A stretch of 64,000 bases of DNA. Origin: Cyanophora paradoxa (lineage: Eukaryota > Glaucocystophyceae > Cyanophorales > Cyanophoraceae). The stretch's first letter is position 1, and every line of letters starts with the position of its first letter. The notes under the pieces are model-generated. The model saw only the letters and a program-made list of their open reading frames with translations. It was not told where the DNA came from and did not search any database. The stretch lies in NCBI GenBank assembly GCA_004431415.1, contig QPMI01000416.1:496001-560000 (forward strand). The letters run 5' to 3'. Of this stretch, positions 34,906-47,800 are shown in pieces. The translations under genes and the position numbers were made by a program.

Positions 34906-35221
34906 GATGTGGCCGCCGCCCGAATCGACCGAACCTCTCGCGATCGACCGAATTCGGGATCATCGGCCGCGGATATTCATTCTTAGGCTAGGATCCGGCA
35001 CATTCATTCACGCACACATGTATAAATATTTATATTCGGGATGGCACGGATCCGGCGCCGAGCTTGCAATTTGAGAGGTGCGGCTGCGCATGCCGCTGGC
35101 CGGTCGTGATCTTTCACTAATTCGGGATCATCGATCCAACACGCATCACAAAAATATGTCGGGAAGGCACGGATCCGAATCGACTATAGCTACATTTTAG
35201 GATTGGCGATAGGCTATCTAT
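34906..35221. other. Intergenic spacer
   Basis: This spacer separates the cyclase gene's stop codon from the inverted ACAD10/11 copy; their 3' ends face each other. It repeats GATCCG, GGGATCATCG and CGGGATGGCACGGATCCG/GGGAAGGCACGGATCCG (35,038 and 35,161). No gene was seen. Confidence 0.45.
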
Positions 35222-36700
35222 TCCGGGCCCCCGCTCCGCCCCTTCCAGCTCTAGATCTGCTTCAAAGGCCTGGTGGGGGTACGGGGTGCGGCATCACGCT
35301 CCTGCGTGGCCCTCCAAGGAGTACAGGCCCGCGCCCGCGCGCCTTCTTGGAGGCGGCCCGCGCACTTTCTCGGAGGAGGACTTCGGAGGGCCTCAGCGCC
35401 TCGGGAGGGCCGGGGGGGGGGGGGGGGGGGGGGGGAAGGGGGGGAAGGGGGTGGGGGGGGTGGGGGGGGGGGGGCTGCGCATAGGAGGGGAGGAGGAAGT
35501 ACATGAGGCAGTTGTACGCCAGGTCGGAGAGCGGGTGCCCGAGGGTCGAGAGCTCCCAGTCCTGCGTACCCGTCAGGGCAAAAACACGAGTCCGGGGCTC
35601 GGGCGCGGGGGGTACCAGGACGGCGATGACGCGGGGCTGCCGCAGTGCGTCGGGCGGAACACGAGGTTGTCGAGGCCTGCGTGGGGATCAGGATGGAGGG
35701 GGGTACGGCGACGCCTTTCGGCGCACGGAAGTCGCCGTGTACGAGGCAGCTGTCCGAGTCGGCCTCGGGGGGTACGTTGCCGGCGAGCCACGCGGCCAGG
35801 CGGTCCATCGCTTCGATTGTACCCGTCTTGCTCGCCTCGTACTGCGCGCGGGGCGTCGGATCGGGAGGAAGCCAGGGTACGGTGAATTCAAATTCGATCC
35901 GGGGCGCGCCTGCGCGGTCCAGCGGGCGACCTGGCGGCGCGAGTACCCGTCCACGCGGCCGCAGTCGGCGAGCCCGAGAGCCTTACAGTCGACCGCGTGC
36001 AGCTGCGGGGGCGCTCAGGCGGGCCGAGGCGGCGCAAGCAGCGAACGCGGCGGGCCTTGGCGAGCGTGTCGCCCATCGATTCGTACACCGCCGCGCGCTC
36101 TGCCGGCTGCGGGGGAGGGTGAGCGGCGTTCGAAGGGCTTTGGGAGCGCCCGCGCCTCCATGCCGGGGAGCGAGGGGTCCTGGAAGAGCCGCCCGCGCTC
36201 GTATCCTGCGGCGCCCGTCACGTCCGTGCACTCCCGCAGCGGGCGGGCGGCTTCGACGGCGCGCACGCATGAGGAAGAACGGCGTGCCGATCACGGCGGG
36301 GTCCTCGCAGAGGAGGATCGCCTCGGGGACGGGCACAGTGGTCAGCCTGCCGAGCGCCCGCATGACCCGGAACTCGCGCTCCACCGCGTGCGCGCTCGGC
36401 AGCAGCTGCGGAGACGAGCTCAGCCGCCGCACGCGACGCCGCCGGCTCGCGGCCCATGCCGCTCGGAGATCTAGATCAAGGTCGGCCGGTCGAGCACGCG
36501 ATGCACGCCAGGCGCACCTTCCCCGCCGGCTTCTTCCGCAGGACGTACGCATGCTCGCCCGCCTGCACGAAGTACGTCGGGTTCGACTGCCCGTTGCTGA
36601 ACTGGCCGACGCGGAGGCCGCCTTCGAGTCCCGGCACGCCGGCCGCTCGCAGGTGAGCCGTTAGCTTCGCCTCGTGCGCGTCGATCGTACGCGGCGAGGG
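35222..36700 (-). pseudogene. Inverted, broken copy of the 5' half of ACAD10/11
   Basis: The minus strand repeats exons of the intact gene at 48,440-49,640 at high identity: [19 protein letters not shown] (about 36,650-36,595), [18 protein letters not shown] (36,397-36,344), [12 protein letters not shown] (36,090-36,055), [17 protein letters not shown] (35,808-) and LAYNCLTY-like sequence (about 35,520-35,500, here with Met for Thr). An 8-base insertion (CTGCGGCA) at about 35,640-35,650 shifts frame after LDNLVF. The exons matching 49,640-50,040 are replaced by a G/C homopolymer-rich stretch. The tail resembles the [10 protein letters not shown] exon (35,262-35,225), with an added palindrome. 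It still keeps the catalytic HGDFR and all splice sites, so decay is recent. Confidence 0.8.
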
Positions 36701-36802
36701 TTTCGCGAGTTCGGCCCCGTACCCCCGCCAGACCGTTCGGCGTCGAAATCCGCTTGCTGGACCGATCCAGCCACTAAAACCGCGCCCTAGAGACCGTGGA
36801 GG

Positions 36803-39800
36803 ATGCAGAGACCGCCACCGTCGCGCTTGGCGCTGCGCGAAATCCAAGGCCAGCACGCGGAGTCGCATGCCTCGAACTCGGCGGCAGCAGGGCGCAGCGC
36901 CTCCAGCGTTGTTTCGACGATAGACAAGGAGCCGAAGAGTGCATTCCCGGCCCGAGGCGTCAGCTCCGTCATGCCGAGCGAGTCGCCGCCGACCGCAGCG
37001 TGCTCGAGGCGGGATCCACCCAATTCCAGCACGCGGCGATCGCAGCTGATGCCCATTTGGATCTCCTACATGCACAAGGGGCGAGCTGCCGTGAGAAAGG
37101 CGCCTTTCCCCGCGGATCGACAGGTGAGCGTTCGCGCAGCGCGCCGCGCTTATGCCTAGGCCTGCGATTCGCAAACGCTGACGATATGCATTTCCGAAGG
37201 CCCTTAAAGCTCTCTGCCAGGCGATCACGGGAGACGGCTCGGTTTCCGGATCGACCGCGGCTGCGGCGGCCCAAAAGCTCGAGGAAACCTTCCGCGTCCT
37301 TCAAGAATCGCTCAAGTCTAAAAGCGCGTCGGTACGCGCATCGATATCCGCTCGCGAATTGCTGTCGGCTGCATGCGAATCTATAGCTAACCTCAAATCA
37401 GGCCACTTTGGTCGCGTTCGCCGAATCTGACAACGCAGCAAGCTCGAGTTCGGAGAGCTCGAGGTTTCTGTTTGCGTGGTGGTGCGCGCTCTTCCTTATG
37501 TTCCTTTTCCCGCCTCGCGCACACCTCTTCTGACGCCGCAACAGCAAGTATCTCGCGGAGCACATTTCCAGCGAGGTCGCGAATTCGAAGAAGGACGGCG
37601 GCTCCAGCTGCAGCTGCGGCGTCGCCTTCAGCATCCAGGCGAGGGCCCTGCACAGGGGGACTCTGCACCAGCTCATCGATGAGGTGGTTGCGGAGTCGCG
37701 CATGCGCACACGTACGTCCACGTGGTTCGAAGCGCTTCGGGACAAGCTTGGCCGCCTGAGAAAGGACGGCTCGGGTCCTGTCGAGGTGCCACTGGGCCCC
37801 CCTCGCGGTCTGCGAGCGGCCTGTTTAACTTCTGTTCCACTTAGCTCCTTCTCACGATCGAGAGGCGAGCGGGAGACGAGAGCTCTTCGGTGTGCTGGCC
37901 CTCGCCGTTCTTTTCCGTTCTTTTCCAGGCTTTAAGAAGCTACAGCTGACCGCCAGACCTCGCCGCAGCGCCCTGCGGAAGGCAAGGTGGAGCATCGCCT
38001 TCTGTACGGTTCGTTCTGCTCCTTTTTCAAGACTTCGAATGAGCTGTGATCATAATATTAATTACGAGCCCTGGGGCTTGCAGCCGTGAGCTTCCGCAAG
38101 GAGGGGCAAGGCACGAGCGTGGACACTCTCCTTCAGAGCCTAGGGCTGTGCGCTGACGCCGACGGGGATGCCGGCAAGATTTCGAATTCTCTGGTGCGAA
38201 TCTGATGGGAACCCGCACGGGCGACTCCCGGCCCGCTCACACGTAGAGGCTGTCGCAGGATCGGGAGTCCGAGAAGCCAGTCTCCAGCCCGCTCAGGGCC
38301 AACTTCTTCTCCTTCCTTGCGAGGCACCGAGCTCAGGTGATCATGATCATGAGCGCGCCTCGCTTGCGAACCCTAGGCCTGAATCTAGAATCCCATGCCC
38401 TTCCCTGACCGTTCGAATTCCGCTGCCGCAGCTCGAAGTCCAAGTGTTCATTCTCCTCGGGTCAGACAAACAGCTGGACAAAGTGCGCGCGCGGGGCGCC
38501 GCTCAATTATAATCTCAGCGCTATAGCTAATTACAATCTATAATCTCTCATATTATAAAAATAGCTAGCTATAGCGCCTCGCGATCGGCCCCCGCCGCTG
38601 ACTCCCATGCAGGCTCTCTTGGACGCCTCCTCCGCGGCCCCTGATCATGATGTGCGCGATCATGAGCAGCACAAGCAATCCCGAGCGGTCCCAGCTGCAG
38701 GCACGCACGCGCGGCCCCTCCCTCCCTCCGCCTCGAGAAGTCGACGCTCCCTCCTCCTGACTAGTCGCCCATCTTCTCATGATCAGGAAGCTCAAGCAGT
38801 CAAGTCCGAAGCGTCGAGAAGGAGAACGATCGCGACGCGGGCGACGATCGCGAGCTTCGGCTGGAGCAGCTGCAGGGGCGGGCGATCGCGACCAGCCCGC
38901 GGCGTTTCGGGAGGCAGCCCACGCCCTGGCTGCGGCATCCCCCGAGCCAGACGCCGGCCCCCGTCGCGCCCCTGAGCTCGACCCCGCCCGACTCCGCCCT
39001 GTCGTCCGCGACGCCGTACCCGCCGTGGCCAGCGGGGCCGGCGGCCGCGGCCGCGGCCGCGGCCCCCGCGTCGCCCGCGGAGACTCCCGGCCCCGTGGCC
39101 CAGCTGTTCCATCGCGCCTCGACCGGGAGCGCGGCGTCGGCGGATCCGGATCCGGATCTAGATCCGGATCAGCCTGCAGCTGATCGCGAAGCCGACGACG
39201 TCGACATGCCTCTCGCGAGCTTCGAGATCGAAGCCGGCGCCGGGCGGGCCCACGATCGCGAACAGCTGCAGCCGGAGGCCGCGGCAGCCTGCGTCGGGGC
39301 TCCGGCGCCGGCGTCCGATCTCGAGGTCAGCGACAGAGCCCACCAGCAGCGGCAGCTGCCGCTGCAGCCGCAGCCGCAGCTGGAGGCCGCCGGCGCCGCG
39401 GCCGTCGACATGGGTACGCCCCTCGAGCTCGGTCTTCGGCGCCTTCCTTCGCCGTCTAACTGACTTGACTTATAATCACTCCTCGCGCTCCAGATTTTCT
39501 TCAAGTTAACCAGGAGCGCGCGACCGATCGCGACCACGATGGCCTCGGGATCGGGATCGACGAGCCCGACTCAGGCCTGGAGGCGGCGTCGGGGAACGAC
39601 CATGGCTACGGTCCGTGTGCGCGCGCGCTGCGCCCCCGGGATGGTCGGAAGGGGACACCGCTCGATTCTTCGAGCTTGCCTAGTGCTCTACCTTACCACT
39701 CTCACCTCAACCTGCCGACCTAGGCCTGCAGCTGGAGGCGGCGTCGGCGTCGCACTTCTTCGCGGCGCCGGCCGCGGCGTCCCGTCCCACGCTGCGCCGC

Positions 39801-42714
39801 GAGTCGCGATCGGCGGGCGCCTGCGTCGCCGTACCCAGCGCCCCTACGGATGCGGATATCGATCCGGAGCCATCGGCGCCTCGCCCCCGCGCGTCCGCTG
39901 CGGCTCCCTCGATTTCCCTCCCCGACCCGGAGCCGGATCAAAATCTTCAGCTGCCGGCGCTAGTGGGCCGACCGAGCTTCCGCGGCCGGCCCAGCTCGAG
40001 CTCGAGCTCGCGCCCTGCAGCCGCGGCGGGGCCCGGGCCCGCGGCCGCCGGCCCCACCGCTGTCCAGAAGCCTAGGCCTTGCACAACGTCGGCCCTCCTC
40101 TCGGCCACGCGGGACGCCGAAAGCTTAAGCGACGAGGAGGACGAGGAAGAGGAGGCGCTGTCCCTCGCGGAACGCGTGGCCCTCCGCTCGCTGCAGCGCC
40201 CGGCGGCGGCAGCGGCGGTGCCGGTGGCAGCGGTGGCGGGCGGAGCTCACGGCGAAGTCGGCGGCGAGGCCCCCGTCGACGTCCACCCGCAGCTGCCTCC
40301 CGCGCCGGCGCCCCAGCCCCCAGCTGCAACACCGCAGCTGCCTTCCGCGGCCCAGCCCCCAGCTGCGACACATGTACAGCCGGAGCCGCGATCGCGATCG
40401 ACGCTCGTTCGCGAGAGCTCGGGCGGGAGCTCGAGTGGGGAGGGGCGGGCGGGGGATGCACATCCGCGCCCTGCCAAGCGGACGCGCGGCGACGGAGACC
40501 GCGCTCAGTGGTGCGCGCGCCCCGGCCCGGCCCGACCCTCGCTCAAATTTTTGCGCGGACCAATTTTCCCGGCAGCTCTGCCGGATCTGGGGAAGCCGAA
40601 GTGAAGCGCGAGGCGCGGCAGAGGAGGCCCGTGCAGCGCTTCGAATTCAGCCCGAAGAAAGAGCGCGAGGACTCTCCAGCTGCGACGCCCGCGCCCGGCC
40701 GCGGCCGCGGCCGCAAGCGGAGGACCGCTCCCGGCAGAATGGAGGTGCGCGGTCGACATCATAATCATCTGTCTTTACTTCAAATCGATTTAATGATAAC
40801 CGACCGCAGACGGCCGACGAAGAGGCCCCGTTCGTCGCGGCGACGCCGGAGGAGATGCGGGGGCTCCTGCTGGCCTGCGAGGAGCACGTCGCGCTCGGCA
40901 GTTCCGCCTGGATCCAAAGCCGCGAGGGCTGGCGGCAGCGCGTCGCGTCGGCCTCGAGCGAGGACGGCCTCCTCTTGCTTCTGGGCGAGCTGGCCCGGGC
41001 CGCCCTGCAGGACCCAGAGCTCGGCCCCAAGCTAAAGCTGGACGAGGGCGTGAAGAGGGCCGCGAACCCACCGGAGAACGCCGCGCGGCGGGCGAAGATG
41101 GCCCGGGGCCGGAAGCTGGACGCCGGTACCCACGACCTGAAGTACGCGGTCTGCGGGGCGCTCGGCCGGCGCGCGTACCCCGTCTGGGTGGCCACCGCGG
41201 CGGGGAGGCGGGTCCTGCCGGTGCGCCCCCAAGGCCCCCAAGGCCCTTAAGCTTCAACTTTAACTAGCTCCCGTTTACCTTTCCTTTCGTTTATCCCATC
41301 GACTAAACAACCTGAAACAAGAAGGCCCTTGAAACTAAACTTTCCCCTTCGATATTTCAAGCGTACGTCGACGTCCGGATCCGCGGCCGCTGATCGGCGT
41401 CGTGATCAGGGGTGGCCGCTGGGCGCCATGGTGCACGCGATCCTCGACGTCGACTTCGAAACGCAGTGGGACGCCGTCGGGGTACGCCGAATTCGAATAT
41501 ACGCCGCATCTGAATTAAATACGCCGAATATACTACGCCGAATATATATCCGCCTGGATCCGCGCGCCTGATGATATAAAATTCTAACGCCTCTCGCGCG
41601 CGCTCGTGCAGGAGGAGTGGAGGGTCCGCCGGGTCCCGTGGATCGAGGCACTCCTCGCCGCCCAGAGCGAGCGCGAGCTGCGGGCGCTGCTGAAGGAGCT
41701 CGCGGGGAGCGTCCGGGGGCGGCTCGGGGAGCGTTCGTCCGGCCTCGACGAGGTGATCAACTACGAGCCGGTGCCGGAATTCGAAGGCGAGGAGCTCGAG
41801 GCGGGCACGGGCACCTCGATCTTCGAAGCGTGCGAGAGGCTTCGCGGGGTCGCCTGCCCCGACCCCACATCGCCGCCGCCGAAGCGAGCCCGGGCCCGGG
41901 GCGCTTCGGCTTCGTCGCGATCGCGATCGGCGTCCCGCGGCGCCCGCGGCCGCGGCCGCGGCCGCGGCGGCGGCCGTCCTCGCTCGCAGCCGCGCTCGCC
42001 CGCCTGCACCGGTGCGTTGACTTTGATTTCCAAGTTGTTTCAAGGCACATCTTGACTTTCTGCTTCAAGGCACCCCGCCCGCGGCCGGCGGCAGCAGCCC
42101 GCCGGTCCACCGGCACCGGCACCGGTGCCCGCCTCCACGTCGACGCCCGCGCGGGCGCCGGCGGCGCCGGCTGCGGCAGCCGCGGGCGCAAGAACTCCGC
42201 CCCGACGCCCCGCTCCGGCTCTAGATCCGGCGGCCACGTGCACCGCGTGCGGTTCACGGAGAGCGAGTTCGCAATCGACGATCGCGAGTCCCCGCGGCCG
42301 CCGCCCGCGGCCGTCGCCGGCCCCTCCTCGCAGCCCGGCAGTCACGTTCGGGCCGCGGCCGCAGCTTGCAGCCGCAGACCGGCCGCGGGCGCAGACCTAA
42401 AGCTCGCAACAAGCGTGCACGCCTACCTCGCCAAGAAGCTCACCGACAGCGGCTACTCGGAAGGGGAGGCGGACGCGTCGGCCGCGAGTTTCGCGGCGAG
42501 GGTCCCGAACCTTCGCGTGCTGGAGAGCCTGGTCCGGGCCGCCGCGCAGCCCGCGAAACTCATAGCGGATCCGTCCGCGCGGATGGAGAAGCTGACGGAG
42601 CGGCTCAAGGGCGCGCTCCACAATCTCGAGGCGGGGCTGGATAGCCTCAAGGTCGCCCTGCTGGCCGCGGACCTCGCCGACGATTTCGAGGGAGTGCTGC
42701 AGCTGCAGGCGTAG
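36803..42714 (+). CDS. Large unknown protein, Ala/Pro-rich, probably nuclear
   Basis: I do not recognise the family. The start is uncertain (36,803 or 37,048). N-terminal exons read ALKALCQAITGDGS (37,201-), then a helix-rich exon with LAEHISSEVANSKKDGG and TLHQLIDEVVAESRMRTRTS (37,548-37,780), SVDTLLQSLGLCADADGD (about 38,125) and LEVQVFILLGSDKQLDK (38,430). A long disordered middle (38,815-40,500) has DPDPDLDPDQ, poly-Ser, acidic DEEDEEEE (40,130) and basic segments. Two similar helical modules follow: SREGWRQRVASASSEDGLLL (40,917-) and RVPWIEALLAAQSERELRAL (41,628-). An RGRGRGRG patch (41,945) precedes the C-terminal helices (YLAKKLTDSGYSEGEADASA; RMEKLTERLKGAL) and stop at 42,714. The composition suggests a chromatin or RNA-associated role; that is inference. 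Introns are AT-rich, without the GTACCCCC mark. Its 3' end has a relic copy at 21.9-22.5 kb. Confidence 0.55.
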
Positions 42715-44825
42715 GGGCTCTCACAGCTACTTGAGCGTGTAACTATAGCTAGTCTTTACTTTGCAGTGTTTTGGTAATCAAAGTGCTCATTTTCTCAGCG
42801 CTTAAAGTCGTGTGTTTATGAATATTTATACTAGCAGACCGCGCCCGGCCGTGCGCAAGTGCGGCAAGTGCGGGCCGCGCGCGGAGGTGCAAGGGGGGGT
42901 ACTTGTGCACATTGCAGGGGTCTTGAGAGGGGGGGGGGAGGGGGGGGCAGAGACGCGAGGCGGGCGGCCGGGCGAGGCGGGCGCCGGGGCGGGCGCCGGG
43001 GCGGGGGGGGGGGGGGGGGGGGGGGGAAGGGGGGGGGGGGCGGGGGGGGGGGAAGGGGGTGGGGGGGTTGCGCGCGGGTCAGAGAGGCGGGGCGGGCGGA
43101 CGGGCCCGGGGTGGGGTGGCGAGCGGCGGCGGCGGACAGGCGAGGGCGGCGGCGGGCGGGAAAGTGGGAGGAGAGGCAGTGGGATGCACATAGCCTGCGC
43201 ATGCGCAGAGCCGAGACGTCAGCTCTCCCTGGAAAGCGACTGTGCGGGGGCGGGGCCCAGCGGGGTCGGCCGGGTCAGGTGCGCAGCAGCAGCGGCGGGG
43301 CGAACCTGGAGTCGACGAAGTTGAAGCAGCCGGCGGGGCGGCGGGCGAGGAAGCGGGCGGAGCGGCGGCAGGTGGCGCCGGGCCCTGTTCATAGCCTGCG
43401 CATGCGCATGCTTGACCGGCGAGCCGCACCCCAGCCCGCCGCGCTCCCGCCCCGCCCGTCGAGCCGCGCCGTCGCTTGTCTCTCGAGCCTGCCGCCGGCT
43501 GCATGGCGCCGGCATCGGTGCGCGAGGGCAGCGTGGCGCGCGCGGGCCGATGCAGACCAATATGGCAGATGCAGGTTCACTCCGACAACGTGCCCACGCG
43601 TGAGAGGCTGCTGCTAGAGGCCAGGCGAGGCTGCTGCTGCTAGAGGCTGCTGCTAGAGGCGAGGCCAGACCCATGGCCACGCGTCAGAGGTTGCCGGTCG
43701 GCGGGCGAAAGGCGCCGGCAGTCAGCTGCAGCTGCAGAACCATCGGCGCGGCCTCGGCCAATTGCAAGCGGCGCGCACCGGAAGGCGGCGTCGCGGGCGC
43801 CTTCTTCCGGCACTGACGAACGTGCTTGTGCAGGTTCTTGTGCTTGAAGAGAATGACAACGCCGAGCTGAAGTCTGCTTGAACCGGAGTCCGTCAGAAAC
43901 CGAGAGCGTAGCTATAGGCCGAGCTCGAGGCCGCGACGCAGCCGGGCGCGCACCGGAACGCTGCGTAGTGGGCGCCTTCTTTCTGCACTCTCTCACGTGC
44001 CAACGTGTCCGGTCGAGCGAAGTGCTTCCAGCATGCGCAGCGAGTGCATTTGCCGCCAGTATGGCAGCCGAGCGGCTGCGATGGAGCTCGAGCAAAGCTG
44101 ACCTTCGCTTGCGACTACGTTTGTCGTCCGCGGACCCGGGCGAAGGGCCGGGTGACGCGTACCCGGTTCAAGGCTTTGGGGGGGGGCTATCTGGCCGGGT
44201 ACTGCAACACGATATCCCCTGAAACTCGCAGGAGCGCTTTTTTTCGGCGCCCGGTACAACAGGTACTTGAGGCGGCCTAGCGAGCCACGCGCCGCTTCTA
44301 GAGCCAAGTCATGTATGACAGAGTTTGTAGAGCGCATTGAGAGCATTCAGGTGCACGTGGTTTGGCGCATATAGCGATAGCAGGTGAGGCGCGAGCTCGA
44401 CATGTTTGCGCAGCCCCGCCCTTGCATTTTTTTCCGCCGCTCGCAGCGGCTACGATGTGATCACGCCTATACGAGAGCGCATGCAAAGAATCGCATCTTA
44501 CAAAAATTGCTAACACAGAAAGTACGCCGCACCAATTCACCAGGGGAGCAAGGGAGGGGGTACCCCCCCTTGCAATGTACATATCAGTCAGTGCCAAATC
44601 ATGCATATTCACATGGTCAGCGCACCACGTGCACCGTGCACGTGGCACTGGCATGGGCCAACCTTCAGTCAAGTGCAAGTGCCAATATGTATTATAATTA
44701 ATTTACTACACGAGCGGGCCGGGTATGGGTGGGTCGACGTCGGCAACACTAAAGACGGCCAAGGTTCGGTTAGATCTAGCTATAGAAACCTATGCAATCG
44801 CCCGCGGGCTTCGAAAGCATCATGA
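42715..44825. other. Convergent intergenic region with G-tracts and a doubled motif
   Basis: Runs of G at 42,930-43,080 look like the minus-strand intron type, but no convincing exons flank them. On the minus strand CFNFVDSRFAPPLLL (about 43,330-43,280) and GRLKYLLYRAPKKSAPASFR (about 44,270-44,215) could be coding. A segment encoding VRQCRKKAPATPPSGA (43,825-43,778) is repeated as VRECRKKAPTTQRSGA (43,998-43,951). A small or decayed minus-strand gene is possible but unproven. Confidence 0.35.
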
Positions 44826-47800
44826 TCACAGGTTGTCGAGGGGCGGCCGCTCGTCGGCCTGAGCCACCCGCGAGCGCGCCCGCCCCACCTCCTCCTCCGA
44901 CAGCGCGCCCCGCCCCGCCTGCAAAGCGGCCGCCTCTTGTTAGGCGAGGGGGCCGGGGCGAGGGGGAGGGCAGGGGAGGAAATGACCTCCGCGGGGTACC
45001 CGAGTTCGTCAGGGTACACGTCGCCGCCCCCGCGGCGGCGCGCGGCGGCCCACCGCCAGAGGCGCCGAGCCAGGGACCCCCTTTCCTCTGCAGGAACGTT
45101 CAGCAGGACAGGCGAAACGCGGAGAACGAAAACGCGGCTGTACCCTCGGGCTCGGGGTACACGTCGAAGTCGCGGGGCTGGGGGGGAGAAAGCGCGCCGA
45201 CACCGGCCGCGGCGGGGGCCTCGCCGTCCGCCTCGGCCTTGGCCGCGGCGGCGGCGGCGCGGGCGGCCGCCTGCGCGTTGCGGCGGCGGACGAAAAGAAC
45301 GCCCCCCACCGCCGCCGCCACGGCGGCCGCCGCGCCCAGCACGCCGCCCGCAATCGCCCTGCGCCGCGGCGCCAGCTTCAGTTGTTTTGAACTTCAATGA
45401 ACTCTGATCGTGCGTACCCGGCGGGAGAGGAAGCAGCAGATACGGCGCCTCCGGCAAGGCTGCCCGCTTGCAGGGTGATGTTCCCCTCCGATTTCTGCGG
45501 GGGAAAAAGACGAGACTCAGTCGTTGAGAAACCACAAGACAGGGGAGGAGGAGAGGGGGAGAACCTCGGTAGGGGTAGGGGATGGCGTCGGCGTCGGGGT
45601 AGGCGGGGGAATGGCCCCGGGACACTCCTTGGCCTCGGCTGCGGCGAAAGATGGGGGGGGGGGGCGACCGGAGCACAGGGGTACACTAAAGCTGACCGGG
45701 TACGGGGATGACGAGGCCGGGCATGAATACGGTTTCGTACTTGACCTCAGAGCCGGGGCGCTGTCCAAAGGGGCTCGGAGGGGTACGGGATCGGGAGGAC
45801 CGGGACGGGGGTACCGAAACGACGAGGAAGAGGTCGCCGGTCCATTCCGCCGCGTCTGCGAAGGCGAGGCGGGTCGGGGGCGGGCCGGTCGGGGTACCGG
45901 GGGAAGGGTCGAGAGGGGGGTACAACAATAAGCGCGGCCTACCGAGCTGCTTGCTGATGCGAGGCAGGACGTTGCGCATCTGCAGGCGCGGCTCGTCGGG
46001 AGGTAGAGCGCGAGGGGAATTCCGAGCGCGCGGGAAGGGGGAGGGGGCGGAGGGGGAGGGGGGGGGGGGAGTTCGGCACCTGGAAGAACCAGTCGGCGTT
46101 GACGGGTACTTGCGCCGTCCCGTTCGGCGCTGCCGGAGGGAAGCGGCGTCAGAAGGCGGGTACCTGCCGGTGGGAAGCGTAAGGAGGCGAAAGGGGAGTA
46201 CCAACGAAGGTTGGGGAGGCGAATCGGCGTAGGATTCCGTCCCGCCCCATGTAGACCATCTCGTTCACCTGAGCGGACATTCAACTCAGATTCAACTGTG
46301 GCGAGAGGCAAGGAGAGATTGGAGAGACGGGCCTTGATCCCGGGCCCCGAATCCTGCGCGGCCGCGCGCAGGACGTCAGGGTCTCCGGAGGGGTACGAGA
46401 TCAGGTAAAGGGGTGCGGCGCACGCAGTTGACGAAAGAGGCGTCGAAGGATTGAACGAAGCCGCCGCTGGGGGTACAGCACGTTCAGGCGGGGTACGGAA
46501 TCGGGGGCGGGGCGGGGGTAGGGGCTCGCTTAGTGACGTTGAAGAGCGACGGGGCCCCGGGCCGCTTCTCGCAGCGCAGCTGGGGGGTACAGCTCACGGA
46601 GCGCAGCGGAGAGAAAAAAAGAGAGAAAGCGTACCCGGGAGCAGTCCTGCTCGACCAGGTCGCAGCTCTGCGGGGCGGTCGAACGAAGATCAGAACCTCT
46701 GGTAGCGGCTCCGGGGTACGGAGAAAGCAGAAATCGCGTACCCCGTCGGGCCCGGCGGGGGCGGAGAAGGCGCCGCAGGCTTCGCTGTAGAGCTCAGCGG
46801 AACCCCAGGTCGAGTCCGCCGCGGGCCCAATGGCGCCTGGCAGAAGATATAAATAGTAAGAAAGGGCGCAGAACAGTGGGGTACAGGGCTCGCCGACGAC
46901 TGTGAAGGGCGCGGAGCGGCCGCGGATCGTCTCCGATAGGACGGCGTTCACGATCTCCGCAACCTGTCGGAAGGGGGGTACGGCGATTGAGCTCGGGAAA
47001 GGGGGCGGGATTGTAGGGGGGGTACGCGGTCTCGCCTCAACGACGTAGAGACCCGAGGGGGTACCCTCCGGGATGCCCCAGTTGAAAAATCCTGCGAGGA
47101 TGTTCGGGGGTACAGCAATTTTGCGGCGGGGAGGCTACAGGTCCCCGCTCGCCTCGATTGTCGTACGCCCTGACGAGGACAGACTCGACGGGGACTGCGG
47201 GGAGGAAAGTAATGAGCCGAAGCGCGGGGTACGCGCGAGATGGGAACGGGTGGTACGTGTACGCGCATCCCGGGACGTTTTTCAGGAGGGAAACCTGTAC
47301 CAGGGAAAGAATCTGCACATTGCGGGCGACCCAGCGGATCTGAACTCGAAGAAAACGCGCGAGATCAAATCAGAGATCGAATTCGAGATGGAGGTCGGAT
47401 CAAATCGGCTCGCTCGCACTCGCCTTGAGCGTGTCGCCGGCGTTGAGGACAGTGCGTGCGTCGGGCATCACGACGCTGATGGACCGAACGCCGGCCGGCC
47501 CGCACTGCTCCACCTGTGAGGAACACGAGGAGGAGCACGTGCGCGTTAGGATCGAAGACAGTTGAAAGATAGGACGGAAACGAACGCACTGTGCGGAGGA
47601 AGGGTGTCAGCGCCGCGTCTGCTCCGCCGTCGGCGCGGCAGTGGGAGATCGGCAATAGGAACTTCGCGTGACATGTCTGCGCGCGGGAAGGGCGGCGGGA
47701 GCGGGAGCGGGTGCGGGCGGGAGCGGGCGGGCGGGCGGGAGATGAGAGCGCGCGTCAAGAGTGGCCGCATTCGAAGCGCGGGCCCGAGAGCCGCGCGGCG

